Of a stretch of DNA of 64,000 bases, positions 24,628-38,212 are shown piece by piece; within the stretch, counting starts at the first letter, position 1, and every line of letters starts with the position of its first letter. A program made the position numbers and the translations under genes. The notes beneath the pieces are model-generated. The model was not told the origin of the DNA and did no database searches. It saw nothing but the letters and a program-made list of their open reading frames with translations. Source of the stretch: Laguncularia racemosa (taxonomy: Eukaryota; Streptophyta; Magnoliopsida; Myrtales; Combretaceae); assembly GCA_037954665.1 (NCBI GenBank), contig JBBMOL010000073.1:2852001-2916000 (forward strand), read 5' to 3'.

Positions 24628-26420
24628 CTAAGAATAGTACATCTTAATAGCAGCTATATTAATGGGTCTTTCAATTCCGGACCATCCATTTGAGTTAATA
24701 TCAAAGCACCTCCTAACAATAACTTCTTTACAACGTATGGGCCCTCATAGTTTGGGGTAAACTTCCCCCTAGAATCTAGAGCATTCGGGAAAACTTTTTT
24801 TAGCACCAGATCTCCTTCTTTGAAACACTGAGGTCTCATTTTCTTGTTGAATGCTCGGGCCATTCTTTGTTGGTAACACTAGCCATGACATAACGCATTG
24901 AGTCTTTTTTCATCGATCAAATTCAATTGATCGAGCCACTTTTTTACCAATTTGACTCATCTAACTACGCTTCTGATAGAATTCTAAAAGATGGTATTTC
25001 GACATCAACTAGTAGGACTGCTTTAGTACCATATACCAGAGAATATGGGGTAACTCTAGTAGATGTTCGAATTGAGGTTCTGTACGCTATGAGGGCGAAT
25101 GGTAGCATTTCGTGCCAATCTTTTTAAGTGATTGTCATCTTTTCAATGATCCTTTTAATATTCTTGTTGGCTACTTCCACTGCCCCATTCATCTAAGGCC
25201 AGTAGGGAGTTGAATTTCTATGGTTTATATGGAATTATTGACACAAATTTGTCATTGACTTATTGTTGAGGTTGGTACCGTTGTCGATGATGATTGACTC
25301 AAGAACTTCGTATCGAGCTATTATGTCCCTCTTTAGGAATCGAACTATTACCCCTTTTGTGACATTGACATATGATGAAGCTTCCACCCACTTGGTGAAA
25401 TAATCAATGGCTACCAGTATAAATCTGTGGCCGTTGGGTGCTGTTGGAGTGATTGGGCCAATGATGTTGATTCTCCACATGGAGAAAGGCCATGGTGCAA
25501 ACAACGAATGAAGTTCTTTAGGCGGGGCATTTATTCGGTTTGCATAAACTTGACATAAGTGACAGTGCTTGATGTATTTGATACAATCTGATTCCATGGT
25601 TAGTTAATAGTAGCCCATTCTCATGATTTTTTGGGCCAATATGTAGCCGTTCATGTGAGGTCTACATACTCCTTCATGCACTTCTTTCATAAGTTTACAT
25701 GCTTCATTTCTATCCACACATCTTAACAAGGTGGTATCAGGCGATCTTTTATAAAGCATAGGCCCATTTAATAAGAAATGACTTGCTAACCTTCTGAGTG
25801 TTCTTTGGTCATTTTTGCTAGCCATTTCAAGGTATTTGCTTTCTTGGAGAAAAGTTTTGATATCATAATACTAGGGCTCACCATCTTGTGCTTTTTTGAT
25901 TACCAAATAGTAAGCGGGCTGGTTTTCAATTTCTATTTTCAATGGTTGGACTTTGGCTCCCCCCGTTATCTGAATTATAGATGCTAGTGTGGCGAGTGCA
26001 TCAGCATACTAATTCTGAGTTCGTAGGATGTATGTGAAGGTGATTGCTTCGAATTAATCAATTAGCTCTGTCAAATGCTGATGGTATGGTACCAATTTGG
26101 GGTCTTTAGTTTTGTATTCCCCTCTTGCCTGTAATATGATGAGTGAAGAATCTTCGTACACTTCTAATTCACGGATTTCCATGTGGCAAGCCATTTTAAG
26201 GCCGAGTATGCATGCCTCATATTCCGTGGTATTATTAGTATATGGAAATGTGAGTCTTGTTGTTGAAGGGAATTGTGTTCCTTCTAGTGATATCAGCACT
26301 GCTCTGATCTCACAACCAAATACATTGGCAGCTTCGTCAAAGAACATCTTCCATTTAGGGCTTTGTTCTGTCCCACAATCTTCTACCGGTTCGCCCTCTA
26401 CTATTAATATATTTTCATCA
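24628..26420 (-). pseudogene. Element D second RNase H and integrase, broken
   Basis: Fragments at 26347-26054 (second RNase H, NTTEYEACILGLKMACHM), 25825-25604 (zinc-finger start), 25597-25235 (integrase core, DYFTKWVEASSY) and 24863-24654 (C-terminal domain) follow the order seen in B. They are separated by stops and shifts. The second catalytic region reads IIIDNGTN, so its Asp remains. The stop at 24628-24630 matches the natural end in B. Confidence 0.88.
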
Positions 26421-28085
26421 AGGAATTGGGCTTGTGATTCTCAAAGATCTCCATCAATTGGGTGTTCTACCAATTGATCGGCTAAAGATTGCCCTTTTAT
26501 CAAATTTTGATTTATATATGTGATATCGAATTTTGATAAAAGCATTTGCCATTTGGAGATTCTCCCTAACAAAATGGGCTTCTCTGCTAAGTACTTTAGA
26601 GGATTGTGTCTTATTAGCAACTCAATGTGATAGTAAAGGGTATATTGCCTTAATTAGTGTATGACCCAAATCAAAGCACAGCGGGTCCTCTATATTTCAA
26701 AGTACCTCTATTCCCCGTCTATGAATTTCTTGCTTAGATAATATATGGAACGTTCTCTTCCCTCTTCATCTTTCTGTCCCAGCACGCATCCCATGGATTC
26801 AGGGAGTATCGTGAGGTATAAGAATAAAGGTTTCCCTTGTTTTGGAACTATTAAGATTGGGGGATTTATGAGATAGTCTTTGATTGTCCCGAATACTTCT
26901 TTACATTCATTGTCTTATTCTACTGCAGCATTCTTTTTTAGTAGACGGAATAGTGGGCGGCATTTCTCTATGAGCTGTAAGATGAAACGAGCTATATAAT
27001 TCAACCTTCCCAGCAAACCTCTTACCTCTTTGATAATATGTGGAGAGGGTAGTTCCAGTATGGCCTTTACTTTGTCAGGGTTGATTTTAATGCATTCTCG
27101 GTTGGCGACAAACCCTAACAACTTGCCTGTTATGACCCTAAAAGTGCAATTTTCAAGGTTTAGTTTGAGCTGGAACTTTCATAGCCGTTTGAATAATTTC
27201 TTCAGGATAGTTGCATGGCTTTCTTCTTCCTTAGACTTGGCTATCATATCATTGACGTATACTTCGAATTCTCGATGCATCATGTTATAAAGTATCGCAA
27301 CCATGGCTCTCTAATACATTACCCCCACGTTTTTCAAACCAAAGGGCATGACTTTGTAACAGAAAGTTCCCCATATTGTGATAAAGGTCGTTTTAGTTTT
27401 ATCTTCTTCAGCCATTTTTATCTAATTATACCTTAAGAAACCATCCATAAATGAGAAGAGATGGTTTCCTACGGTATTGTCTACTAGGACATCGATGTAA
27501 GGTAGAGGGAAGTTGTCTTTTGGCATAGCTTGGTTTAAATCTCGGAAGTCTACGTATACACATACTTTCCCATTCTTCTTTAGAACGGGGACTATATTCA
27601 CCATCCATTCCAAATAGCCAGACACCTCAATGAATCCCACTTCTAGTAGTTTTTTTACTTCCTATTTAATCTTTAATAAGATGCCGGGCCTAAATCTTCT
27701 CAATTTCTATTTTTTAGGTTTAACATCTTCCCTTGTAGGAAGCTTGTGAACTATTATTGATTGGTCTAGTCCTAGCATGCCGCCATATCACCAAGCGAAT
27801 ACATCTGCATATTCAGTTAACAGCTCGACTATCCCGCGCTTTTGCTCGGCACTTAAATTGGCCCTAATCTTGAGGTTTTTAGGTTTCTCAATGCTTCCTA
27901 GATTTACTGTCTCCATCGGCTCGTCAATTGAAATCCCACTTTGTTCATGTTTTTGCCAATTTTCTCATATTATTTCGTGGTCAAGGACATCGCCTCCAAC
28001 TACTGACCCAGTAGTGCTGGAAACGATATCGGTGTTTTCATTACTTACCTGCGCGAAATGTCCCTAACGTTCGACGGTAGGGAAT
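26421..28085 (-). pseudogene. Element D reverse transcriptase and RNase H, broken
   Basis: RT motifs are split over several short frames: 27640-27422 holds the VYVDFRDLNQAMPKDNFPLP region and FSFMDG; 27121-26915 holds the thumb (LGRLNYIARFILQL). Stops and shifts interrupt the fingers, the catalytic YxDD region near 27260 and RNase H. The segment begins at the predicted intron acceptor. Confidence 0.88.
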
Positions 28086-28205
28086 CTGTGGGTAAAGTGA
28101 AACGAAAGCACGTATATATAAGCAAAAAAGGAATGAATTGTAATTTATTGAATTTGAAAAATAACTACAATTTTTTTAGTAATTGTTCCTTATCCTTGAG
28201 CTGAC
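28086..28205 (-). other. Predicted protease-RT intron, element D
   Basis: GCTAG|GTCAGC and TTTACCCACAG|AT bound 120 AT-rich bases on the - strand, at the same place and in the same phase as in B and G. Confidence 0.6.
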
Positions 28206-31203
28206 CTAGCGCTATCAATAGGATAACAGAACCAATTGTTAAGAGCTAGATGCTGCTCGGACGTACGAGAGTTGGGCCTTCATTGCTGACATCGGTTTCG
28301 CTTATCTTTGGCTGTTAAATGGTAGTTGCTTTCTTGAATGATTGCTGGAGGGGTGGAAAACACATCTGAGTATCGCTTAGCTTCTCCTTCTTTCTGCCCC
28401 TGATACCTCTTGCTTATGCCTTCTTCTAGGAGGTAGGAACGTATCTTAGCCTAAACATCCCTTGTTGTCCTTCCTTAAATTGATGGCCCTCCTTGTTGGT
28501 TACCACACTCACCTCATTGAATATTTGGAGACCAAAGTCTTCAGAACTATCTTCCCAAATATAGGGTATAGCAGTTTCTTTATAGATGGCATAGTCTTGC
28601 TCTCCCAGTACAGTGACGATTTGTCCATTTGCTATGAACTTGACCTTCTAATGTAGACTTGATGGTATGGCTCCGGCAGTGTGTATCTACAACCTTCCCA
28701 ATAGTAAATTGAATGACCTTGGAATGTCGAGGACTTGGAAGGAGATGTGGAATATCTATGGACTAATCTCCACTAGCAAGTTAATTCCCCCCACTATTTC
28801 TCTCTTGGACCCATCGAAGGCCCTAACCACTGTTGAGCTTGGCTTGATGTTGCTTAGATCGACCCCCAGCAAGTCAAGAGTGGCTAAAGGGCATATGTTG
28901 AGAGAAGATCCATTGTCAATGAGTACTTTGGAGACGATTGTATCATTACATTTCACCACTATGAACAGTGGTTTCGTATGTTGGTCTCTGTCTTCCCCCA
29001 ACTCTTTAGGAGAGAAAGATATCTGATCCATGGTGAAGATTACATCTGCCACATGGCTCAATTTCTCTGTTGAGATGCCCTCTAGTACCTTAATCTGTTT
29101 GAGTACTTTGAAGAGTGCTTCCCTATGAGGCTCAGATGTTGTGAAGAGGCCCATAAGAGATATTTGGGCTGAAACCTTGTTGAGTTGTCCCATAATTTTG
29201 TATTCACTTGCTTTGACCATTTTAGTGAATACAGAGAGCTCCTTTTCTTCCTCTCTCTCTACCGTAGTATTGGGCTCTTTAGTTGAGATCCTATATTTAG
29301 GGTCATAAATTCTCCTAAATGGGTGATTCCTCCTATGATAAGGGGTCTTTCTTGATCGAGAGCCTGATAGTCAAATGGTGTTGCCTTATACTTTTATGAG
29401 GGTATTGGGATATTGAATACATATCTCTTTTTTGGAATCTGTACCTCAGTAGGTTGTCCTTCATAGCACTTTACAACTATCGGTTTTTGGCCTAATTTAA
29501 TCATGTTTATGGATTCCCCCTTTTCCTTTGGTAGGTTGTCTTCTTTCTCAAACTCGGGCCCCCATCCACTAGGTGGCCTATACTCGGTTGGTGTGAAAGA
29601 GTAATTTACTAGATACTCAAACCACCCATGTGATTTGCTTAGGGTACCGACTGTTGGGTGTTCAGCTAACTATCTCTTCTTGATTTGTGATTCAGGGGTT
29701 TTATCTAAGACTTAGCGTGAGTGACTTTCTCGCTACACTGTTGTTCTTTTCTGTTTTGGGGACTCTTTGGAGTCTGGCTCTTTGGATGTGATTATATTGA
29801 CGGTGGGCTTGTGGTTGGGCAATGGATTAGTGTTGACATTAGGTGCCGGTGTGTTAACAAAGTCCAACTGCACTATTTCGGCATCAATCAGATCTTGAAT
29901 CTTATTTCAGAGCCTCCAGCATCTATCTGTGCAATGCCCTTCTTAGCCCATATGATAATCACATTTGAGGCTTGCGTCAAAATTTCTGGGCTTATACCAA
30001 TTACTTGGGATCTCAAAGCTAGTCAAATTATCCACTCGCAGTCGAGCAAAGACCTGGTTGAGCGGGATCGGGATCTGAGTGAATTGTCTTAAGACCCCGG
30101 TGGCCTGGGTGCGTATCATCGACGATTGCTGGATTGGGGCATTTGCAGTCTGAAATGTCACGCGGGTCCCAATGTTGTCCACTCTACTGGAGTTAACCGT
30201 GCTAACGGTGGACTCCTTGGCTTTGTTACTCCCTATAGGCCTCTATGATGATGCGATTCTAAGAGGGTCCATTATCTGAAGTCTCCCTGATGTGATGGCA
30301 TTCTCGATTCGATACCCTGCTGCCACTACTTCTACAAAGCTAGATGACGTCTAGCCCACCAGATGTGAGAAGTAAGTCTTATCCAAAGTGTTGACAAAGA
30401 TAAATGTCAACTCCCTTTTAAAAATTGGGGTCGTTACCCTAGCAGCTTGAGCTCTCCAATGTTGGGCATACTCCTTAAAAGACTCAGTGTGTTTCTTTCA
30501 GAGACTTCCTAAGTCCATTATCGAAGGGGTAACCTCGATGTTGAATTTGTATTGATCGTAGAATGCCCGAGCGAGTCTTTCCTAAGTATTGACTTGGTTA
30601 AAGTCTAAGTGTGCATACTAGATGAGGGCAGGGCCTGTGAGGCTGTCTTGGAGGGTTTGGATCATGAGCTGGTCATATTAGGCATACTTGCTCATCTTCC
30701 GTACATACAGCTTTGTATGCATCTTGGGGCATCTAGTGCCATCATATTTTTCAAATTCTAGGGTCTTGAACTTCTCTAGGTACACTTCCTCCCCATATAC
30801 TAGTAAGCTAGTGATTCTTGCCTGCTCAAAAGCATCAGGCCCCTCTATCATTTTCATCTTATCAACCAGTTGTTGAAAAAGTTTTCTTTCCATCTCCTTT
30901 TGCCTGTCCTCCATCTCCCTCTTTATGTCGTTCGAGGTTGACTATCGGTTTATACTCAAATGCCGAGTTAAGGTGGGAATTAATCTCTTCATATTCTAGA
31001 GGTTGACCCTCTACTACTTTCCCTTTTCTAGCCCCTAAGTGTTCTTCCTGAGTTGGTTGGGTGGTGCTAAGGAGGCTAATACTCTCAATCAAGAGGTGGA
31101 CTTGTGCAGCCAATTACTGGACTGTTTGTTCTAGGGACACGATCTTAAGGTTCGAGGCGGTATTAGCACTAGTGTTGTTGCGGTTGTTGCCACTGTTTTT
31201 CAT
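28206..31203 (-). pseudogene. Element D gag and protease, broken
   Basis: ATG 31203 starts an Asn-rich gag N-terminus as in B. Pieces follow at 31113-30862, 30914-30678 (capsid start, VYGEEVYLEKFKT) and 30182-29943, which ends in the zinc-knuckle start CDYHMG with a stop inside the knuckle. The protease is in a 154-codon open part (29220-28756) with VLIDNGSSLNICPLATLD intact. Stops and shifts separate the pieces. Confidence 0.88.
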
Positions 31204-31424
31204 TTTGGTCTTTGAGCAGGTGTAGATTGGGCTCGTTGGAGGGTTCGGTTGTTTAGGAGCTATCTTTGATGCCCGGTATGTGCATTTTCCTTAGTTTGAT
31301 GTATGTAAATATGATGTATGTATCATATAGATGCTAAAAGTAAAAGGGCGAGCAATTGATTAATGACATAATATTGAAACTTTGGAGTTCGATACTTGAA
31401 ACAATAAAAAAATACAAAGCTAAT

Positions 31425-32950
31425 CTAGTTCTTAGCCCTCTTCTTCTTTTGCTACATGGGCTCCAATTTCCCGCTAATGATAGCTCCAACTCTTTGACTC
31501 TAGCTTGGGTCTTCTCCAGCTGAGCTTTTAAGGCTTTGTTCCTTTAATTAGACTCTTTGAATCTGCCCTTCTAGACATCCTTTTTATAGTCTGCAGCTTC
31601 AAAGTATACCTCCATCCGAGCCCTGACTTATTGCAAGTAGGCTCTCAGCTCTGGACCTACCTTGTCTGGCTCAGGTTGGGTGACATCTAGAACCCGGTAT
31701 GCCCTTTCTCCTATTTGATATAGCTGGTGCATCACGAAATCCCTAGTGGCTCGATGCTTGCCCACTTCGCCATCCAGGTCTCCGAGGTCTACGTTGGGGC
31801 TCTCAATTCAGGCTTCCCATAAGGCTTTGACCTTTACCAGCTTGACAAACTTCTCGGCTACCAGCAGACTTGGGTCTTGGTATTCGAACGTGACTGCTTC
31901 TAGTGATGGTCGATAAACTATGTCTTGGATGGTACCGAACTGGCGGACCACCAAGTTTGGATGATAACCTATGCATCCACTAATACCGATTAGTGGAACG
32001 ACCTAAAGGTTTCTGCAGGTTAGGATGACTTTGTTGCAGTAACTCCATCTAGCTATTCACAGGATGTCATCGGCATTGAAACTCTTGAGCACTTTCACCT
32101 AACTATGGCTAGTAAGATCGTTGGGTAGCTTTATCTTTTCTATGCAAGAGTCCACAAGGTCCACTTGTTGGGCTAAAGATTTCCGGACCAGGTTCAACCT
32201 AAAACATTTGAGGTGGCTCACAAACCATATCAGGATGAGGTTGATGTTTGAGCGGAAGATCCCGTGGCCTTTCCTCTTGATAAAGTTCAAGTTCCAGATC
32301 TGTTCAGCCAGTAGAGTTGGGATATAAGATTTCCCTTCCAAGAATTGGGCCACCAACTCTACGACTTAGTAGTAGATGTAAAAGATCCTGGTGGGGGAAG
32401 AATATGGTGGCGAAAGCTATCAGGATGAAAGCATTTACCCTTCTCTGTTTGTAGCTCTTGGGGTCCCCGCATAATACGTCTTTCCTATTCCCATCATCTT
32501 CTTAGGCTATGAACCAGGCTTCTAACTCGTGTATCCGTATGCAATATCCATTGTAGTTTGCTAAGGCCTTATTGATTGTTGTCTTGCGGATACTCAGAAG
32601 TCTACTGAAAATACCGGTTAGTCCAGCCTCAAGATCTAGCACATACACCTCGCTGGTTAATGATGGGGCTTGTAGAAGTTGGGTATATTCTTCTATAGCG
32701 GGAGTGATCTCATGTGGCCCAATGAAGAAAGCCGTTGGCTCGATTTCCCATAAATGGAGGATAGCTTGTATCAGAGCTAAGTTCATTTCTATCTTCATCA
32801 ATGAAAGGATGGGTCCTATCTTTTGTTAGATGAAGGCCTGCTCTTTGAGGTTATACAAGTAAACCAATGGTCCAGTACCAACTTTGGATCCAAAGGTTTG
32901 CAAACCCGGATCTCTTTGTAAAGTAGGCGGTCAACTGTAGAACTAGCCAT
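31425..32950 (-). pseudogene. Element D ORF1 upstream of gag (DUF7745-like), broken
   Basis: It is collinear with B ORF1, from ATG 32950 to about 31425. Open parts are 32801-32502 (FFIGPHEITPAIEEYTQLLQ) and 32356-32099 (LAEQIWNLNFIKRKGHG). The C-terminal charged region matches B. It carries more stops plus shifts near 32400 and 32830. The function in Ogre elements is unknown. Confidence 0.8.
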
Positions 32951-33449
32951 CTATTACAATAGAAATCTCTAATTACAAAATGTTTTTTACAAAGTACAAA
33001 TGATGTTATTACAGGTAAATGTATCTAAACTCCAGGAATGGAACAAAAGCATTACATCATTAATCAATTGCCAGCCCATGACTTTATGTATGCAGATAGG
33101 TGGGTTTTAACAGGTCCCCAAGCTCTATGGCCTCCTACATTCTCAAACAAATGGATCCCGGGCCATATCGAAGAGTTAGCTAGGGTGGCCTAATTAGTCC
33201 CGAACGATGATCATATCACTTCCCCCGAAACCTATACAATGGCCCCCCATCCTAGGGTCTTAAGATGGCTTGGGTTTGACCGTATCTACTTACATGATTA
33301 CATGCATGTAAACTCAATAGTAAAAATAAATAACTAAACCCTAAATTTTGTTAAATCCCTAAAATGTTAGCATCAGTAGTATAACAATCAAGAGATATTT
33401 TGGAAATGGTGATTTCAAAAGATTTAGGTGGCTAGCCTACTAAAGAAAG
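32951..33449 (-). other. Element D untranslated leader
   Basis: About 500 noncoding bases before ORF1, clearly similar to B 17325-17808. No other structure was seen. Confidence 0.5.
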
Positions 33450-33467
33450 TCTCCAGCGGATTCACCA
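33450..33467 (-). other. Primer-binding site, element D
   Basis: TGGTGAATCCGCTGGAGA on the element strand, three bases after the 5' LTR. It is a mutated form of the site in B, at the same spacing. Confidence 0.7.
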
Positions 33468-33470
33468 TCC

Positions 33471-35556
33471 TATTAAGTCTAATTTTTTATTTTTCACATT
33501 CATATTTCTAATCCAGTTTATACTAGACTCTATGTTCATTTAATATAAATCCTCGACTTGAACTAGGAACTTTATTTTATTTGGAGTCGCTACCTAATTG
33601 AAGTTTGGAAAGATTATTGAATTAGAACTAATTGAGCAGATTAATCTTAATTTAGACAACTAGTTAACGAAAACTCTTCTTTTCATTTTTGCAAAAAAAG
33701 AAGAGGAGAAGAACCAGAGTTTCTAGACTCGGGAGCTAACCTATTAAAACCTTAAAGTACCATCTTATTCTTCCGAAATCTGAACCATATCCTAATGTCT
33801 TTTCCTTTATTTTTGTTATTTTTATTTATATATTTTTTTATTTTTATTATTTTGGATACATGTAAAACAAATTGTGACAACTTGGAAAATGATTTTTTTT
33901 TTTTTAGAGTTGCCCCCATAAGGGTGCCTACGTACCTACTATTTAAGATCAAACAAGTCATAGTTCGCTTTTCATAAAAAACATTAATGGGTTAGTTTAA
34001 TTTTAATTATGAAATTATCTCGGGATTTATATTTTTATCATTTTTAGTATTTTAAAAAAAAAATCTAAGCCTAAGCTTTATTATTTATTATATTTTGAAA
34101 AATTTATTTTAAGGAAAAAAAATCTTAGATTTATTTTAAGAAAAGGATTTTTCTAAATCATAAAATGACTCATTATTTTTGGGAAGTTTTTTTTATATTT
34201 TATTTTACACTTTTATTTATTATTATTTTATTGTTATTATTATTATTTATTTTTTAACATTTTTCCGTTTTTTTAGTTATTATTATTATTTTTTAATTTT
34301 AATACTTTTCTATTATTATTTTTTATTCTTTTTTTTTCTTTTATTCTTTTTCGTTTTTTTTTATTTTCCAACATTTCCTTATTTTATAATTTTTATAATT
34401 CTTTTATTATTTATTCTATTCCAAACCAAACCTAAAAATACTAATCTAAATTCTAGCATTTTCCTAATATTTTTTATATTTTTTGAATTATAAATAAAAA
34501 ATGAATAAATAAATAAAATACAATAAATGAATAAAATGCAATAAATAAAAAAAAAATCCGACTTACTTGGGTCCGGGTACGGTGTGCAGGTTGGGTTGGA
34601 TCAGGTCACGGTAGTCGTGAGTACTCGTCGGTGGCATTCCAGCGGGTTTCAAGGGCGTTGAGAGGCGGCTTCCGAGCTTTTCGGGGATAAGAAATCTAAC
34701 CGTGGTGGTGGATTTCTCCAAGAATGTCTCCCGGTGGTGTTTCCAGCTTGATCGGCGGTCTTCGATCCATGAACTTTGACAGCTTCCGAACTTTCCTATT
34801 TCCTCTCCTTTCTCTCTTCCGATTGCCCCCCTTATCCTCCTCCCCTCGAGCTCTATTTATAGGCATCAAAAAGCTACTCCGGATAAGCTCAAATCTATCA
34901 TTCGGTTAAACCAGTATTTTTTCCGTTTTTAGATTCGATCTTATTTAGGAGATTCGATGCCAACCTGTTGTTCTCTTGTGATTTATCTGGTTAATTTAGC
35001 TTTGGATTGATCGTAATCCAAAAGATTCGAGGAAAGAAGGTGATCCTAACTCTGTCGGACTTGCTCCGGCTTCCTCTCGTATCTATTCTGTCGACCGTGC
35101 TCGAGGAAGGAGATGATCACGTGCAAGGCACGTGACTTCTCCTAGCCAATCAAACGCTACCACGTGGCAGCTTAGGAAAAAGAAAGAAAAAAAATTGGCA
35201 TGAAGTGCCTATGGATTCGAACCTATGACCACTTCCTTCCCATGCGCATTCCAGGCAAGCATGCGGACCAGCTAAGCTAGCCTATTTCTCAGTTTAAGGT
35301 TAAGCAAATATTATACTTAACTGTGGCCATTTATTTATTTATTTTATATTATTTTAGAATTCTAAAAATTTGTAAAAATTATTTAACTCATTTCCCTATC
35401 ATTTCTATCATTATTTTCCAAAATTGATATATTTTCCCTATTTATCTTATTTTTTGAATATTTTTGCTATTTTTGCTAAATTAGAAGAAAATTTATAAAA
35501 AAAAATTGAAAATTGATTATTATTAATTATTAAGGTAAACAAATGAGGTGTTTACA
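33471..35556 (-). repeat. Element D 5' LTR
   Basis: The ends are TATTAAG (mutated TG) and TGTTTACA, followed by CACCA. It has a TATA box (34854-34862), donor-like GTAAGT (34561-34566, preceded by CCAA), the conserved island (about 33917-33970) and the best tRNA-like boxes in the window (35268-35279 and 35213-35223). The AT-rich middle (34180-34440) is expanded with T-runs. Confidence 0.9.
35213..35279 (-). promoter_or_regulatory. tRNA-like A box and B box in element D 5' LTR
   Basis: On the element strand TAGCTTAGCTGG (A box) and, 44 bases later, a perfect consensus B box GGTTCGAATCC. Flanks extend this to about 80 bases, the size of a tRNA, but a clover-leaf is not convincing. The equivalent in G is at 47295-47360, more degraded. 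Confidence 0.65.
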
Positions 35557-35561
35557 CACCA

Positions 35562-35595
35562 TACTAAGTAGTCCTTTTATGGTCTAGATGTGACA
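35562..35595 (-). repeat. Element C 3' LTR, terminal part
   Basis: Continues C's LTR after D and D's duplicated CACCA. TACTAAGTAGTC...GTCTAGATGTGACA aligns with 42020-42079. The element-strand purine tract AGGAGGAGGAAAT just after it (35596-35608) is C's polypurine tract. Confidence 0.7.
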
Positions 35596-35610
35596 ATTTC
35601 CTCCTCCTAC

Positions 35611-38212
35611 AAGAAAAAAAAAAGAAAGGAAAGGAAAAAAAAAAAAAAACCTTGTCCTCAAGATTCAAGTCAGAATATAATTGTTTAATAGGTACTCAAT
35701 CTTCTCAACTTGTCTTCTCAAGAGCAATTCCTTTCCACTAAACCAAAACTTGTTGAATAAGATGACTATGTCTAGAGATGACCATGGTATCCACTATACT
35801 CGATAGGATTAATTGAGGGTGATTTGAAATAGCATCACTAGGGATTTGTGAATCATGTGCCTTCTTTAAAACTAAAACATGAAAAACATTGTGAATTTTT
35901 TAATAAGAAGGCTAATCCAACTTATACACACTTAAACCACTCCTTTTGAGCACAACAAAAGTCCAAAAAACATTTTAGATAACTTATAAGGCACTTATTA
36001 AGACAAGAAAACTTGTTTATAAGGTTAGAGTCTAACAAAAACCAAGTCATCTAGATTGAGTACAACATATGATGTTTATCTACATAGGTCTTCATCTTCA
36101 TTTGAGCTTGAGTTACGTTGTTATGCAAAATTTTTAACACTTCATCTTTACTAGTAACTTAATCTCCATTATGTCAATTGTTAAGGCACCCCTAACATAA
36201 GTAGGAATGCTAAGTGGTGGACAACCATGGACTACCTTAAATAGGATAGTTTAAGCACCCCCATGGTAGGATGTGTTGTAAGAAAATTTGACCCAAAGAA
36301 GAAACTTCACCCAATTATAAGTCTAGTCCATAACATAGCACCTTAAGTACTATGGAATAGTGCAGTTCTACACCTCAATTTTCCTATTAGATTGAAGGTG
36401 ATAAGTACTACCCATAGCCAACTAAGTTATGCTAAGCTTAAAAAAACTCCTTCTAAAATCTGCTCATAAAGATATTGATCCTATCCAAAACCATGGTTCT
36501 AGAGAATCCATGCAAATTCACTACCATTTGATATAAAAGTGCTTATCACAAAAAAAAAAAAAAAGAACAACAAGAGCAAGAAGTCTCCATAGTGCATGGA
36601 TGCAATATTTTGAAAGTCTATCAACTACCACCAATATAACTATGGAACCATGAGACTTTGGTTAGCATGTGATGAATTATATGCTAATATCCTCCCATAT
36701 ACACACTAGTATTGGTAAAGACACCATAAAACTTAAAAGAGAGTGGGTAGAATACTTAACATTTTGGAAATTTTGATTATTCTTCACAAAAGTGTCCAAG
36801 AATGCTTGTAAGTTTAAAGCTTTCCAAAATGGCAAGAATTTGGTGAAATATAAAATTTCGAAAGGAGGGAATTAGTGCAAACTAGGGCACCAAAAATAAA
36901 TGATCTTGGAAGAATAGGAGATCATTCTTCTAAACCAAAGGCTACTTGAGAGATTTCCCTTTCTCCAAATCCGAAATAATCTAGCAAAATTCAACTAAAG
37001 TCTCATATTCTTGTTTTAACTATGCCACCAAAGAAAAACTTATCATAAAGAGTCTAAAAAAAAAAAAAAAAAAGAACAATAGTGTCATCATTTTATCTAG
37101 AGAGTGCATATACTACCTTATTCTCACATCCAACCTTATACATAATGTTATAATCATAATCTAGAAACTTAGCTAAGTATTTCGATGCTTTGGAGTTTGG
37201 AAAACTTGGCACAAAATCTCTTTAAGGTTTATGAACTTAATCTTAACAATAAAGTGAGACCCTAAGAGATATTGCTGCCACTTTCTTACTACTTCAGCTA
37301 TTACATATATCTCTCAAACATATTCAGATGCATTTTGTAGATAAGGGATTAATTTCTTACTAAAGTAAGCAACGGGGTACCATTGCAAGAGAACTACACC
37401 AATTGTTGTCTCTAAGGCATTAATCTCCATTACAAATTGTTTAGAAAAATTAGTTTGAGAAGAATTGGGGCAATATTAAACCTTTTTTCAATCTATCAAA
37501 TGCATGTCATGTTGTTTCAATTCATTCAAAATGGTCTTTCTACAACACGTCAATGAGAGGAGATGCAATAGATGTATATCCCTTTATAAAGCAACTATAA
37601 TAACTAAAGAGCCCTAATAAAGCACATAAGTTCAATTTTATAGGGTTTTAGGCTAACTTCTTTAATGGAAACAATATACCCCAAATATTTAATAGAGTCA
37701 CTTCTAGAAGAACACTTGTCATCTTTCAAAAACAAAATATTATAAAAAAGTACTTGCAAACCATAGGTAAGATGATTTAAAGGTGAGTCCACAATGGGGC
37801 TTTACACTAGAATGTCATTAAGAAAACAATGACAAATTTGCAAAGACAAGGTTGAAAAATGCAATTCATGATGGATTGAAAAGTGGCTAGAAAATTGATA
37901 CAATCGAATGGCATAACAAGAAACTCATAGTGATTACCATGTATCCTAAATGTTATATGTTTAATGTCTCCCTCATGCAAACAAATTTGGTGATAACCAT
38001 ACCACAAATCTAGCTCTCAAAAAATCAAAGTCTCATTTAACTTATTTGAGAGTTCACTTATAGCAGGTATAAAGAACTCAACCTTAATGGTCACTAGGTT
38101 CAAGGTGTAGTAGTCTACATAAAAAATGCCAATTCTCATCTTTCTTCTTAACTAACAAAACTAGAGAAGAAGAGGGTTTGTTAGTATGCTAAATAATCTC
38201 TTGTTCTATCAT
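35611..38212 (-). pseudogene. Element C pol: RT continuation to pol end, heavily decayed
   Basis: The RT palm is recognisable. LVLLVKKKDENWHF is at about 38150-38190. GYHQICLHEGD and HYEFLVMPF lie in 38007-37807. A one-base loss at the catalytic YxDD region (about 37810) shifts the frame. The next piece, 37792-37604, carries IKYLGYIVSIKEVSLKP. RNase H and integrase follow but are too decayed to outline. Near 35660-35690 a frame reads NLEDKV, the usual chromovirus pol C-terminus, then an expanded T/C tract. Confidence 0.7.

Larger units (their letters stand above)
20841..35556 (-). mobile_element. Element D: second Ogre/Tat-type element, structurally complete
   Basis: About 14.7 kb with LTRs at 20841-22873 and 33471-35556 and a perfect CACCA duplication (20836-20840 and 35557-35561). 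The - strand order is the same as in B: ORF1, gag, protease, intron, RT, RNase H, second RNase H, integrase, tandem repeats. Coding parts are much more broken than in B. Its LTRs differ at roughly 15% of positions in the first 140 bases compared by eye, so it is probably older than B. It lies within C's LTR, so C is older still. Confidence 0.93.

Noticed and set aside
34179..34493. 104-codon Phe/Tyr/Ile-rich open frame
   Set aside because: It is a by-product of T-runs in the AT-rich middle of an Ogre LTR and is not protein-like.
35206..35286. Possible functional tRNA gene
   Set aside because: A and B boxes are good but acceptor and anticodon stems do not form, and the same segment recurs in other LTRs.
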